Assembly (NCBI GenBank): GCA_030220185.1
Contig: JASPKZ010007528.1
Location: 172,501-236,500, forward strand
Source: Diploptera punctata
Taxonomy: Eukaryota; Arthropoda; Insecta; Blattodea; Blaberidae
DNA length: 64,000 nt
Reading direction: 5' to 3'
The translations under genes were made by a program, and so were the position numbers. Shown piece by piece: positions 50,443-60,850 of the stretch; position 1 is the stretch's first letter, and every line of letters starts with the position of its first letter. Below the pieces are notes generated by a model that ran no database searches, had not been told where the DNA came from, and saw nothing but the letters and a program-made list of their open reading frames with translations.

Positions 50443-50522
50443 ATGGTTTGACCAGAAATCGAACCCGGGACCTCATGAACAGCTTTGAGGAACGCTGACC
50501 ACGAATCCATGAAGCTGGTAAA
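50443..50522 (-). tRNA. tRNA-like remnant
   Basis: Minus strand: TCGTGGTCAGCGTTCCTC and GGTCCCGGGTTCGATTTCTG with B box, then AAATTTTTCC. Weak cloverleaf; probably a SINE head or tRNA pseudogene. Confidence 0.3.
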
Positions 50523-50828
50523 ATATGAAATTGGTAAAATGTGTTGACAGAAACACAGGTAGTATAGAGGAATTTAACATTGCAAATCCCTATGTTTAAG
50601 CTGCACTGGTCTAAAATAACGGTACCCTGCGAGACGATAAGGTTCCAAGGGGCTGTTACAATTATTTGTTTTCTTTGTTACTTGAATTTACCTGACAATA
50701 ACTCGCTTTGCATTTGTTACTGTCGGCTGATGTATTAGAGATAGACTTAAGACTACTGTGCTGTCTGCCAGTTAAGTGAAAGCTGGTGTGAGGAGGGAGA
50801 TTTTTCCTACCCCCCCCCCAACGTATAC
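50523..50828. other. Unassigned
   Basis: Poly-C run near 50811. Nothing recognised. Confidence 0.4.
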
Positions 50829-50907
50829 TATAGTGGACTCAGTATTTTAGTTTACAGACGCTTTGCTTTGGGATTAGATAGGTCTATTTTGCACGCATAA
50901 CTATTTA

Positions 50908-52344
50908 GCACATTGCAGAGACTCTTGATGTCCCAACTCCTTTCAAAAAAACGTTAAACTCAAAATATATCATCATCATCATAGTACATTCACGAATTTA
51001 GGCCATTTGTTGACCTGTTTCGGCCTCAAGAGAAACACCATCCAGAAGTCTTTTGAATGGACGTCCTGGTCTTCTTCTTCCTGCAGGTTGATATCTTAAC
51101 ATTAGTTTGGGTATTCTGTGATCTTCCATTCGATGAACATGTTGCATCCATCTTGACTTATAATCAGAAATTTTGTTTTCTAAAGATTCCATGTGTAATT
51201 CTTCTAAGATGTCTTCATTTTTTTTGTGATCTAGTAGTGTGTATCCTGCAGTCCTCCGAAGATATCTCATTTCAGCAGATCTAAGTCTCTGTATATCCTT
51301 CTGTTTCAACGTCCATACTTCGCTACCATACAAAAGAGTTGGAAGAGCCAGTGTTTTATACACTTTCAGTCTTGAATGCTTTTGGACTAACTGTGGCTTG
51401 AAGATAGAATTTATTAACCCTAAAATTCTTAAAAATTTAGACATTATTGCATTTACATCCTTTTCTTCTTCATATGAGATATTGCATCCTAGATATGTAA
51501 AATTATTCACCTGCTCCAAAATTTTATTGTCCAGTACAATTTTACTTCTGACAGGATCTACACCTTGAAATGCCATAATTTTGTTTTTTCTGTAGATATC
51601 TTTAATCCATATTCTTCTGTAATTTTGTTAAGTTCATACAGACCTTTCTGTAGATTATCTTCGGAATTTGCTATTATTATTTGGTCATCTGCAAACAATA
51701 GGGTGTTTAATTTTCTATTTTCTGATATTCTTATTCCAAATTTATATGTTTTGTTCCAGCAACATATTACTTCATTGATATAAATTGCAAAGAGTGTTGG
51801 GGATAGGGGGCAGCCTTGTCTCACACCACGATTTATAATTCCTTCTTCAGAAAATATATAAAACTATTATTCTACCAGTTATATTATATGGGTGCGAAAC
51901 ATGGACTCTTACTTTAAGGGAGGAAAGGAGATTACAGGTATTTGAGAATAAAGTTCTTAGGAAAATTTTTGGACCAAAGAGAGATGAACAGACAGGTGAA
52001 TGGAGAAGACTACATAACAATGAACTACATGGTTTTTATAGGAAGCCAGATATTAATAAGAACAGTCAAGTCTCGTAGACTGCGATGGGCAGGACATGTT
52101 GCACGTATGGGGAATGAAAGACTTGCATGGAAGCTTCTTGTAGGAAAGCCAGAGGGAAAACGCCCAGTTGGTAGACCAAGAATGAGGTGGGAGAATAACA
52201 TTCACCATGATTTGAGGGAAGTAGATTATACAGGGAATGATTGGAAAGGATTAGCTCAGGATAGGGATGTATGGAGAGCTTATGTCCGCGCGGCCATGAA
52301 CCTACGGGTTCGATAGTGCCAGTGAGTAAGTAAGTAAGTAAGTA
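50908..52344 (+). mobile_element. LINE-A, split by LINE-P, nested in TIR-4
   Basis: 50908-50970 (LQRLLMSQLLSKK) and 51851-52344 (KIYKTIILPVILYGCETWTL to VWRAYVRAAMNLRVR, stop, (AGTA)n). Open 124-codon frame over the last part; one extra base near 52052 (ATTAATAAG). Confidence 0.88.
50971..51850 (-). mobile_element. LINE-P with RT palm, nested in LINE-A
   Basis: Minus strand: MRQGCPLSPTLFAIYINEVI, IRISENRKLNTLLFADDQII, then after a one-base loss at about 51583 in a new frame MAFQGVDPVRSKIVLDNKIL, FTYLGCNISYEEEKDVNAIM, TLLYGSEVWTLKQKDIQRLR, MRYLRRTAGYTLLDHKKNED, HRMEDHRIPKLMLRYQPAGR. GCPLSP and LLFADD are RT motifs 4-5 with the catalytic aspartates intact. AAAATATAT flanks it (50962-50970, 51851-51859). 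Longest RT in the window; 5'-truncated. Confidence 0.9.
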
Positions 52345-52383
52345 TTTAGCATATCAAGCGACGTTGTCACGTTTTATTCACTG

Positions 52384-52858
52384 GCACTAACATATATATT
52401 ATAATCTTCTTCTTAAACTCAATTTGTAGGATTTTCATCCTGTTTATTTCCAAAATCACTCCTCGGAGGAAGACGTATTGGATGTGCATTCACTGTCTAT
52501 CCATCTCTTGGCAGGTCTTCCTCTTGTTCTTCTCCCGTCCATTGGTCTATCTTCTTTACCTCTTTTTGCAAACCGGTTTTCTTCCAATCTTTCTATATGA
52601 CCCTTCCAATATTTTCGTCTATCTATAATAAATTTGGTTGTCTTGAATATGGCATTTGTCTCTAATTTCTGTGTTGTGTATTTTATCAAATAATGTTTTC
52701 CCCTGAATAGTTCTTAAGATTTTCATTTCGCATGTGCTTATTATTTGTTTAGTTTTTGTTTTATCAGCCCTAGTTTCTGCTCCATATATGATAACTGGTC
52801 GAACTATTGTTTTGTATATGCGGGTTTTGCTTTCTATTGACGTTTGTTGCGCATAATA
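52384..52858 (-). mobile_element. LINE-R C-terminal part, nested in TIR-4
   Basis: Minus strand: QQTSIESKTRIYKTIVRPVI, IYGAETRADKTKTKQIISTC, EMKILRTIQGKTLFDKIHNT, KYWKGHIERLEENRFAKRGK, RRTRGRPAKRWIDSECTSNT. ATAAT at both borders. A short frame break near 52615. Confidence 0.83.
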
Positions 52859-52904
52859 ATACTGGAAAATACAAAAGTTGTAACGCTGTTAAGATAATTA
52901 TATG

Positions 52905-53518
52905 ACATACTTACTCACTGGCTCTAATAAGCTCTCCATACATCTCTATCCTGAGCTAATGCTTTCCAATCATTCCCTGTATAATCTACTTCCCTCAAAT
53001 CATAGTTAATGTTATTCTCCCACCTCATCCTTGGTCTACCAACTGGGCGTTTTCCCTCTGGCTTTCCTACAAGAAGCTACCATGCACGTCTTTCATTCCC
53101 CATACGTGCAACATGTCCTGCCCAACGCAGTCTACGAGACTTAGCTGTTCTTATTATATCTGGCTTCCTATAAAGACCATGTAGTTCATTGTTATGTAGT
53201 CTTCTCCATTCACCTGTTTGTTCATCTCTCTTTGATCCGAAAATGTTCCTAAGTACTTTATTCTCAAAAACTCGTAATCTCCTTTCCTCCCTTAAAGTAA
53301 GAGTCCATGTTTCGCACCCATATAATATAACTAGTAGAATAATAGTTTTATATATTTTCAGTTTAACGTTTTTTGAAAGGAGTTGGGACATCAAGAGTCT
53401 CTGCAATGCATAATAGCACGCATTTCCAGAATTGAGCCTATGTTTAATTTCTTTGTGCATCTCATTCCTATTTGTGATTATTGTTCCTAGGTATTTGAAT
53501 TCAGCCACTTCCTCAAAA
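52905..53518 (-). mobile_element. LINE-A, nested in TIR-4
   Basis: 143-codon frame: AEFKYLGTIITNRNEMHKEI, HRLNSGNACYYALQRLLMSQ, TWTLTLREERRLRVFENKVL, TAKSRRLRWAGHVARMGNER, RAW, stop by one change (AGCTACC), then GKPEGKRPVGRP. The final MNLRV part is deleted (CTCTAATAAGC). Confidence 0.87.
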
Positions 53519-53721
53519 TGGTAATGTAAATGTAATTTAAAAATGTGAACACATTATTGGAAGAGAAAAGTTTACAGTTTTTGGTGATTGGAGCGGCGTC
53601 TTAGAAGCCTCTAACAACAACTCCCCGGCTCTACCTGACAGTAATAATGTATTGTTTAAACCAGAGGGAAACAGTTGCCTTTGATGCCGCCTGGAAACTG
53701 AAATACCGAGTGCACCACACA

Positions 53722-53956
53722 TAAAACTGTTATTCTACCAGTTATATAATATGGATGCGAAACATGGACTCTTATTTTAAGGGAGGAAAAACATTATTAG
53801 GAGTATTAGAGAATAAAGTTCTTAGAAAAAAATGTTTGGGCCAAAATAGGTGAAGAGACAAGTGAATGGAGAAAACTACATAATACAGAGCTACATAATG
53901 TATATAGGAAGCCATATATAATAAGAACAGTTAAGTCCCGGAGACTGCGTTGCGTT
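53722..53956 (+). mobile_element. LINE-A fragment, diverged
   Basis: KTVILPVI, stop-free part YGCETWTLILREE, then frameshifts; ends at RTVKSRRLR (CGGAGACTGCG). Confidence 0.78.
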
Positions 53957-54048
53957 GAGTCTACGTTAAAAGTAATGCACAATTAAAATAAATCGATGAA
54001 TAACATAGGATGCTATACAAGGACTCTCTAAGGGAAGAAAAAAAAATA
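53957..54048. other. Unassigned
   Basis: Short spacer. Confidence 0.4.
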
Positions 54049-54060
54049 TAACTATTTGAT

Positions 54061-54482
54061 TCGATACCAGTAAAATACATGGTGATTTTCCGTTGAGGTA
54101 TTAGTTCACAGTAATATAATGTACGGTTAAAAACTATAATATAGTTACCTTGTAGGTCCGTCTCCTCAACTCAAGTTCTTTTAAAACTATGTAGGCCTTT
54201 CGGGACTAGTCCCATCATCAGCAGAATGCATTAGGTCCGTTCTTGTTGACCCTTGTTGAAGCACTGACTTGGTTGTGAGAATTTTGTACAGAGGATTGTG
54301 TGGATTAGGTGTGTATTCATTGAGAATCAGGTCGCTGTTGATTTCTCTTAGGATTGCGATTTCCTCCAGTATATTTATTCTCGTTGGAATGTTTTCTACA
54401 GAGTTTTAAACGAACTTAAGTTGAGGAGACGGACCTACAAGGTAACTATATTATAGTTTTTAACCGTACGTTATATTACTGT
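54061..54482 (-). mobile_element. PLE-2 copy 2, interior flipped
   Basis: The 12-bp TAACTATTTGAT flanks it (54049-54060 and 54483-54494). Outer left flank (CATGGTGATTTTCCGTTGAG) is on the same side as in copy 1, but the region between the arms is reversed: the hammerhead end lies left and the NILEE coding start lies right. Arms are 54106-54196 and 54400-54478. Coding remnant has stop-free HNPLYKILTTKSVLQQGSTR in complement. Confidence 0.82.
54186..54227 (-). ncRNA. Hammerhead ribozyme motif, PLE-2 copy 2
   Basis: Minus strand: ATTCTG, CTGATGA, GGGAC/GTCCC, GAAA, AGG/CCU, A, CATAGT. Core perfect. Stem I has one mismatch compared with copy 1 (CAGAGT to CATAGT). Confidence 0.7.
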
Positions 54483-54529
54483 TAACTATTTGATAACAAA
54501 AGTTCTTAGGAAGTTTTTTTTGGATCAAA

Positions 54530-55370
54530 TTTCATCCCATCAACACTCTCCATTCTCCCTTCCCTCCCTTTCATGTTGGTCCGTCCCGCTCCCCGCTGCA
54601 CTGTATGCTACAGATCGCCCTTCCAACGTCGATTTGGTCTTCCTACACTTCTTCGGCCTTAATTTCATATCACTCTTGACGAAGTCCATCGCTGTGGTCT
54701 CGAGATAGCACGCATGCTGCCTTGTCACGCAGCAGGCCCGGGTTCAATTCCCGGTCTTCTGAGTGAGGTTGTTTTCCGGAGTTTTTCTTCATCTGTAAGA
54801 AAAATGTCAGGTAGCTTTAACCCTTAAATTCGCAAACACAAATTTCTTCTGTTAGTTATTTGAATGTGGCGGACCGCAGTGAAAACGGAATCTTGTATAA
54901 CTGTTATTATTATGTATATTGTATAATTAGACACACATTTAAGTGGTTTCTTTTTGTTCGTTTTCTTCTGATTTATTTAAAATATTAAATTAATTGAACC
55001 AACGGATGTATCCAAAAGGATACATTACGAATTTAAGGGTTAAAGCTCAAAAGGTCCCGAACACCATCCTGCCATCATCCTTCACCGGTGTGGAAAGCAA
55101 CGGGAAGCTACCACACGTGTAATTCCCTAGTAAAGCTGCAAAGCATAGCATGAAAAATGCTATGAATGCAGTGAAAGACCTGCCCTCGGGCAGAACACTA
55201 TAGAACCCTTCACTTCATTTCATGTTAGGAAAAATAGTTTGGTTGGGGCACACATATGTTGAAAATACGTGAATGCAAAGATTTTTGGGTGCTCTGATAG
55301 ATATTGACACATGACTCCGAGCCTGAGCAATGAAAAGGGTTAGAAGGTATTGATAGGAGGGTCGTAATAA
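54530..55370 (+). mobile_element. SINE-1c composite repeat, copy 2, split by a piggyBac-like MITE
   Basis: Upstream part 54530-54687, head GTCCATCGCTGTGGTCTCGA, B box GGGTTCAATTCCC, body to GGTAGCT (54816), interruption, then AGCTCAAAAGGTCCCGAACA and the 3' part to CTCCGAGCCTGAGCAATG. Same order as copy 1 (complement), so the composite is a real unit of about 620 bp. Confidence 0.75.
54821..55039. mobile_element. TIR-5: piggyBac-like MITE, 219 bp
   Basis: Starts CCCTTAAATTCG and ends CGAATTTAAGGG, exact 12-bp inverted ends. TTAA on both sides (54817-54820, 55040-55043). TTAA targets with CCC...GGG ends define the piggyBac superfamily. No transposase. Interior shares GTCCGCCACATTC-type sequence with 37428-37678. 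Confidence 0.88.
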
Positions 55371-55434
55371 TAGAGAAGACTTCGTAACAGTAATCTACAT
55401 GATTTTTATAGGAAACCAGATGTAAAAATAACAT

Positions 55435-55770
55435 CTATAATTGCGTAGCCCAGTGTCTAGCCATAACCTCTCATTTGTTAGGAGTTACTAGACCAAATTC
55501 ATTTAGTTACCTTATTTGCCCATAGATGTCATGAGTAGCATGGGCCAACACACCGACTCACGAGATATCTAGCGGGTAACTAACATATTACTCGATTGTT
55601 TGAGATCGGTAAATTTTGCTTAGAGGCCTCTTCATTCAGGCTTAAGGATATTTTACGAACCTGAAAATCTTCAGACTTGGACCCCACGGCTTAAAGTCCC
55701 TGCTTGGACGTTTACATCCTAAAATAATTAATGGACCGCGGCCGGGTTTGAACCTGAGGCAAGGAAAAGA
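55435..55770 (-). mobile_element. SINE-2, decayed
   Basis: Complement of the SINE-2 body (ACTTTAAGCCGTGGGG, TTTTCAGG). Head partly lost at 55745-55765. Confidence 0.7.
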
Positions 55771-55783
55771 ACAAATAAAAAGA

Positions 55784-56120
55784 ACTCTTGGCGCGACAGG
55801 CCTAGAAGGACCTTAGCCTACGATCCGGCTGCTGGCCTCACATCCACATGTGTCAATCACAGAGGTAGATGATCATCAGCCAGTGTAGGGGTGACATGTG
55901 GTCAGCATGTCAGGTCCCCCAGCCGTTACAGCTGGTTTTCTCAACCTGGAGTCGCTACTTATTGTAGCTACCCAAATTCCTCACAATGCTGGGTGGACAC
56001 CGGTCCCATACTGGCCGAAATACCACGAGAAAATTTCTTTCCCCATGGAGACTCGAACCAGCGCAAGTCCCGTAGCTCTGCGCCAAGGCTTCCTACCTTA
56101 ACCGCTCAGCTACGGCGCGG
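55784..56120 (-). mobile_element. SINE-3
   Basis: Full length. Flanked by GAAAAGAACAAATAAA (55765-55780) and GAAAATAACAAATAAA (56122-56137), a 16-bp duplication with one mismatch. Confidence 0.87.
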
Positions 56121-56405
56121 GAGAAAATAACAAATAAATCTCATATTCTGCAGTGGACATAACATCTGGCACGAATGTGAAATTAAATAGGGTCATGAAA
56201 ACTCCTTGTAGGAAAACTAGAGGGAAAATGCCCAGTAGGTAGGCCAAGAACGACACAGGAGAATAACATTAACCATGATTTGAAGGAGGTAAATTATACA
56301 AGATTTGATTGGAAAACATCAGCTGAGGATAGGAATTTATGGAGAGCTATTGTCTACGCCGCGCCGCCACGAACGTCTGGGTTCAATAGAGCCAGTGAGA
56401 TGGTT

Positions 56406-56740
56406 ATAGCTTCACATCAGCAGGTGTTCGAACGGAAACCAGTCGCACAATATAACGAAGCTTGCACCTTCATCTGTTCTGTGAGATAGGGATCGTGCGT
56501 TAAAAAGTGCACCATTCAATGTTACCAACATAAACCGATGCATTTTTAATGAAGGCAGAATTTTGATTGCATGTCGGTAGATGGCAGGGAATGAAACTTA
56601 CGCGCCACTTGAATTATCAACGCGGAAGTGGGTTACCATAGTAACGCTAACCAATATTTCAGGCTGACGTGAAAATGAAAGTTAAGTCTCCAGCCATATT
56701 TTGTCGACACAACAATTGTTTCTTATAAACCACCATTATA
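56406..56740. other. Unassigned
   Basis: Near-average composition, no element recognised. Confidence 0.4.
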
Positions 56741-56759
56741 CCGCGCGCACCACTATTTT

Positions 56760-58455
56760 CCTTCCATATCTCTCTCTCTACCTACCTCTTTACATGTCTA
56801 CTTCCCTAGCTGTCTGTCTCTCTATCTGCCTATTTGTATCTCCATTTCCATATCCGATTCTCCATCTGCATATCCGTCTCTTAATCTGCATATCCTATCT
56901 CTATCGGTCTTCTATCTTCATATCTGTCTCTGCATATGCAAACCAGTCTCTCTATCTGCATATCCGTCCCTCCATTTACATCTTCGCATCTCAATCTGCA
57001 TATCCGTCTTTGCATTTTCATATCCGTCTCTTAATCTGCATATCCTATCTCTATCGGTCTTCTATCTGCATATCCGTCTCTGCATATGCAAACCCGTCTC
57101 TCTATCTGCATATCCGTCCCTCCATTTACGTCTTCGCATCTCAATCTGCATATCCGTCTTTGCATTTTCATATACGTCTCTCAATCTGCATATACTATCT
57201 CTATCGGTCTTCTATCTTCATATCCGTCTCTGCATATGCAAACCCGTCTCTCTATCTGCATATCCGTCCCTCCATTTACGTCTTCGCATCTCAATCTGCA
57301 TATCCGTCCTTGCATTTTCATATCCGTCTCTTAATCTGCATATCCTATCTATATCGGTCTTCTATCTTCATATCCGTCTCTGCATATGCAAACCCGTCTC
57401 TCTATCTGCATATCCGTCCCGCCATTTACGTCTTCGCATCTGAATCTGCATATCCGTCTTTGCATTTTCATATCCGTCTCTCAATCTGCATATCCTATCT
57501 CTATCGGTCTTCTATCTGCATATCCGTCTCTGCATATGCAAACCCGTCTCTCTATCTGCATATCCGTCCCGCCATTTACGTCTTCGCATCTGAATCTGCA
57601 TATCCGTCTTTGCATTTTCATATCCGTCTCTCAATCTGCATATCCTATCTCTATCTCTATCGGTCTTCTATCTGCATATCCGTCTCTGCATATGCAAACC
57701 CGTCTCTCTATCTGCATATCCGTCCCGCCATTTACGTCTTCGCATCTGAATCTGCATATCCGTCTTTGCATTTTCATATCCGTCTCTCAATCTGCATATC
57801 CTATCTCTATCGGTCTTCTATCTTCATATCCGTCTCTGCATATGCAAACCAGTCTCTCTATCTGTATATCCGTCCCTCCATTTACATCTTCGCATCTCAA
57901 TCTGCATATCCGTCTTTGCATTTTCATATCCGTCTCTCAATCTGCATACCCCTCTCTCTCCCTCTCTCTTTCTCTTTCTCTCTCTCCCTCCCTAGCTGTC
58001 TGTCTCTCTATCTGCCTATTTGTATCTCCATTTGCATATCCGTCTTTCCATTTACGTATGCTTCTCTCTATATGCATACCCGTTTCTATGCGGATACTCG
58101 TCTATCTATGTGCATATCCGTCTCTTTATCTGAATATCCGTCCTTTCATTGGAATTTTCGTCTCTTCGTCTGCATATCCGTATCTCCATTTTTATATTCA
58201 TCTCTCAAGCTGCACACCCGACTTTCTATTTTCATATCCGTCTCTCAATCTGCATACCCGTCTCTCTTCCCCCTCTCCCTGCCGTCCCCTCTCTGCATAT
58301 CCGTCGCTCCATTTTCATATCCGTCTCTCAAACTGCATACCCGACTCTCTCTCTCTCTCTCTCTCCCCTCTCTCTGTATGCATATCCGGCTGTCCATGTG
58401 CATACCCGTCACCCATCTGCAAATCCGGCGCTCAATTTGCATATCGTTACATTCT
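56760..58455. repeat. Pyrimidine-rich minisatellite with 150-bp higher-order units
   Basis: Basic motif is TCTGCATATCCGTCTCT with variants. Seven units of exactly 150 bp (one 156) start at CTATCGGTCT: 56901, 57051, 57201, 57351, 57501, 57657, 57807. Looser copies continue to 58450 with (TC)n at 57955-58000 and 58345-58380. Because units are multiples of three and lack stops, 56701-58539 is open for 612 codons, and a second frame is open at 57086-57334 and 57386-58459. Two open frames at once argue for composition rather than coding. Read as protein it would be a 50-residue repeat (AYPSLHFHIRLSICI). Confidence 0.9.
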
Positions 58456-58739
58456 GTAATTTCGGGTTTTCGTTTCACATGTGAATTTAAAGTAAAACTG
58501 AGCGGAGGTGATTTTCACGTTCACCAGGAAACATTTTAAAAGCAGTCCAAGATGTAACTATTAATATAGCCTACTTACAGAAAAGTCAAGGACAGTCTAT
58601 TTATGTAGTTATACGAAATCGTCATTAAAGTGTATTTTACGTTTTGTTAAACATGTTCTTTATGTTTTGTTAGAATATAAAGTATAGGTTTTGTTGCCTT
58701 GCAACTACGTCACTGATTGTTATAATAGATAACATAATC
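58456..58739. other. Unassigned
   Basis: AT-rich flank of the minisatellite. Confidence 0.4.
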
Positions 58740-58985
58740 AAATAATGAAAATTGAATTGGATTGGACACTAACAAAAGAAGATAAATTAATGGAAATAAT
58801 GTAATTCTATTAGAATCTCCAGAGCAGTAGAGGAAGAAGAAGACCAAGAAACGCATAGCAGAAAAGGACTATTGAAGAAATTGCTAAGGAGGGGAAAACA
58901 CAGAATGAACTAAAGAAGTTGGCGAGAATTAGGGTCCGATGGAAGTTCTTAGTGAATGCCCTTCCTCTTCATAATAAGGAGATAG
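58740..58985 (+). mobile_element. Degraded RT tail (LINE-Z)
   Basis: RGRRRPRNA, stop, QKRTIEEIAKEGKTQNELKK, LARIRVRWKFLVNALPLHNK. GRRRPRN plus the W-containing end suits a LINE C-terminus; single copy. Confidence 0.5.
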
Positions 58986-59368
58986 AGGAGATCCATTGAT
59001 TGAATATATCTGTTATTTAAAAGTGGTAAATAATTATCTCCATTTTTCAGTTGGAGCATCTTGAGAAAAGTAATAAATAATATAGTAATAGAACACAATA
59101 ATGCGTCCGTGTGTACCCACAATACCAGGTACTGAAGCAGGTGCCGTGCAGTGGGTCGGCGACCGACGCAACTAGCGGTGAAAAGGAGAGGGGCAGGTGG
59201 GGTAACTGACCCAAGCAAAGTGCCAGCCAACACTTATACGCATTTCAACATTATCTCTTATCCTACCAAGACGCTATTAGGGTAAAGATTGGTAAATTCG
59301 TAATAACAGGATATTTGATGATAGGCATGGTTCATTGCCAGAGATATGGAAACTTACTGCAGTGTATT
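58986..59368. other. Unassigned
   Basis: No gene or repeat recognised. Confidence 0.4.
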
Positions 59369-59848
59369 AGCTACTATAAAACTATTATTCTACCAGTTAT
59401 ATTATATGGGTGCGAATCATGGACTCTTACTTTAAGAGAGGAAAGGAGATTACAAGTATTTGAGAATAAAGTACTTAGGAAAAATTTTGGACCAAAGATA
59501 GATGAACAGACAGGTGAATGGAGAAGACATTGAACTACATGGTCTTTATGGGAAGCCAGATATAATAAGAACAGTTAAGTCTCGTAGACTGCGATGGGCA
59601 GGACATGTTGCGCGTATGGGGAATGAAAGACTTGCATGGAAGCTTCTTGTAGGAAAGCCAGAGGGAAAACGCCCAGTTGGTAGACCAAGAATGAGGTGGG
59701 AGAATAACATTAACTATGATTTGAGGGAAGTAGAATATACAGGGATTGATTGGAAAGGATTAGCTCAGGATAGGGATGTATGGAGAGCTTATGTCCGTGC
59801 GGCCATGAACCTACGGGTTCGATAGTGCCAGTGAGTAGGTAAGTATTA
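59369..59848 (+). mobile_element. LINE-A 3' fragment
   Basis: YKTIILPVILYGCESWTLTL, RRLQVFENKVLRKNFGPKID; an 11-base loss near 59530 shifts the frame; then ELHGLYGKPDIIRTVKSRRL, ARMGNERLAWKLLVGKPEGK, WENNINYDLREVEYTGIDWK, VWRAYVRAAMNLRVR, stop. Confidence 0.88.
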
Positions 59849-60850
59849 GCTACTATGACGTCACATTATTAAATTTATTAAAATATGAACAGTGAAAACG
59901 GAGGTTTAAATTTATTAATAATACATAGCGCATTAAAGAACAAAACAAGAACAGACACTAGATTGAAGTGTTGTGAAACATTGGCAGTTTTACTTTTAAA
60001 GCAGAATTTTAATTAATAAATATGGAAGTTAAAGTTAATAATTTTGTATTTTAAAATTCTTTTAATATTTAAATATAACTTAAATAAATAAAAATATCTA
60101 AATAATTCATTGTTGTTATTGTTGAATAAAATGTCTCAGTAACAATTAAAGAAATTGCACTAAATAACAGTTTTTGTAAATAATGCTTTTAAAAATTGTT
60201 TTAAGTCATTGTTGTCAAAATTATAAAGCCTTCTGTTATAACTGTAATAAGAACACCTGCTTAACTTCATATTCTTAAATGAAAGTAAACTAAACTTTGA
60301 TTGGATGTTAAAACAATTAACTTTCTTATTTAACAAATAAATTTAAACATTATATTTAAAGAACTATTAACCAATACAATTTAAATATAACATCATGTGA
60401 TGTAATAATGTTCTTAAAATTATAAAAGAATTACACTAGTTATTCTGCATACAACTTTCAACAAAGATAGAAGCAAGAATTGCTCTAAAGATAAAATGTA
60501 ATATTTAATACAAGAATAATTGATTCCAGAAAAGAAAAGAATTTATTTTAATTGATAGTGAAGAATAATACCACCTACATTTACTTGATCTGCTGGAAAC
60601 CTACAAAGTGAATACATTTGTAATTATTTCTACAAGAAACATTTTTTTTATGATTTTGAAGTGTTTTCCTATTGGTACACTTACCAACTTCCGACCTTGA
60701 GAAGAGAATCCAGCTCTACCGAAAAATTAAATCCAACCTGAACCAGTAATTCTTTTTGAGACACCAATTCTTCTTCAAAATGTTACTACAACATCCGGCA
60801 TGAAGAGAATTACAGCGTCAAAATGTCACCACAACACGGGACAAAGCAAT
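59849..60850. other. Unassigned AT-rich 1 kb
   Basis: Strongly AT-rich, no repeat partner in the window, no open frame of note. Confidence 0.45.

Larger units (their letters stand above)
50829..53720. mobile_element. TIR-4 copy 2, expanded to 2.9 kb by nested LINEs
   Basis: TIR-4 pieces in order: 50829-50907 (AGTTTACAGACGCTTTGCTT), 52345-52383 (ATTTAGCATATCAAGCGACG), 52859-52904 (GTTGTAACGCTGTTAAGATA) and 53519-53720 (ACTCCCCGGCTCTACCTGAC). They follow the 29941-30319 copy base for base. The gaps hold LINE-A (+), LINE-R (-) and LINE-A (-). The right terminal repeat is lost near 53720. Confidence 0.8.
55373..56405 (+). mobile_element. LINE-A, diverged, split by SINE-2 and SINE-3
   Basis: 55373-55434 (RLRNSNLHDFYRKPDV-like) and 56121-56405 (RPxTTQENNINHDLKEVNYT to AGAGCCAGTGAG). 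About 10% changed; TRFDWKTSAEDRNLWRAIV remains readable. Confidence 0.75.

Noticed and set aside
50400..50530. Intact tRNA on the minus strand
   Set aside because: Only the B-box half is clear; the cloverleaf fails.
57386..58459. Second long open frame (357 codons) as a separate gene
   Set aside because: It overlaps the 612-codon frame in a different register within the same minisatellite; both are open because the 150-bp unit lacks stops.
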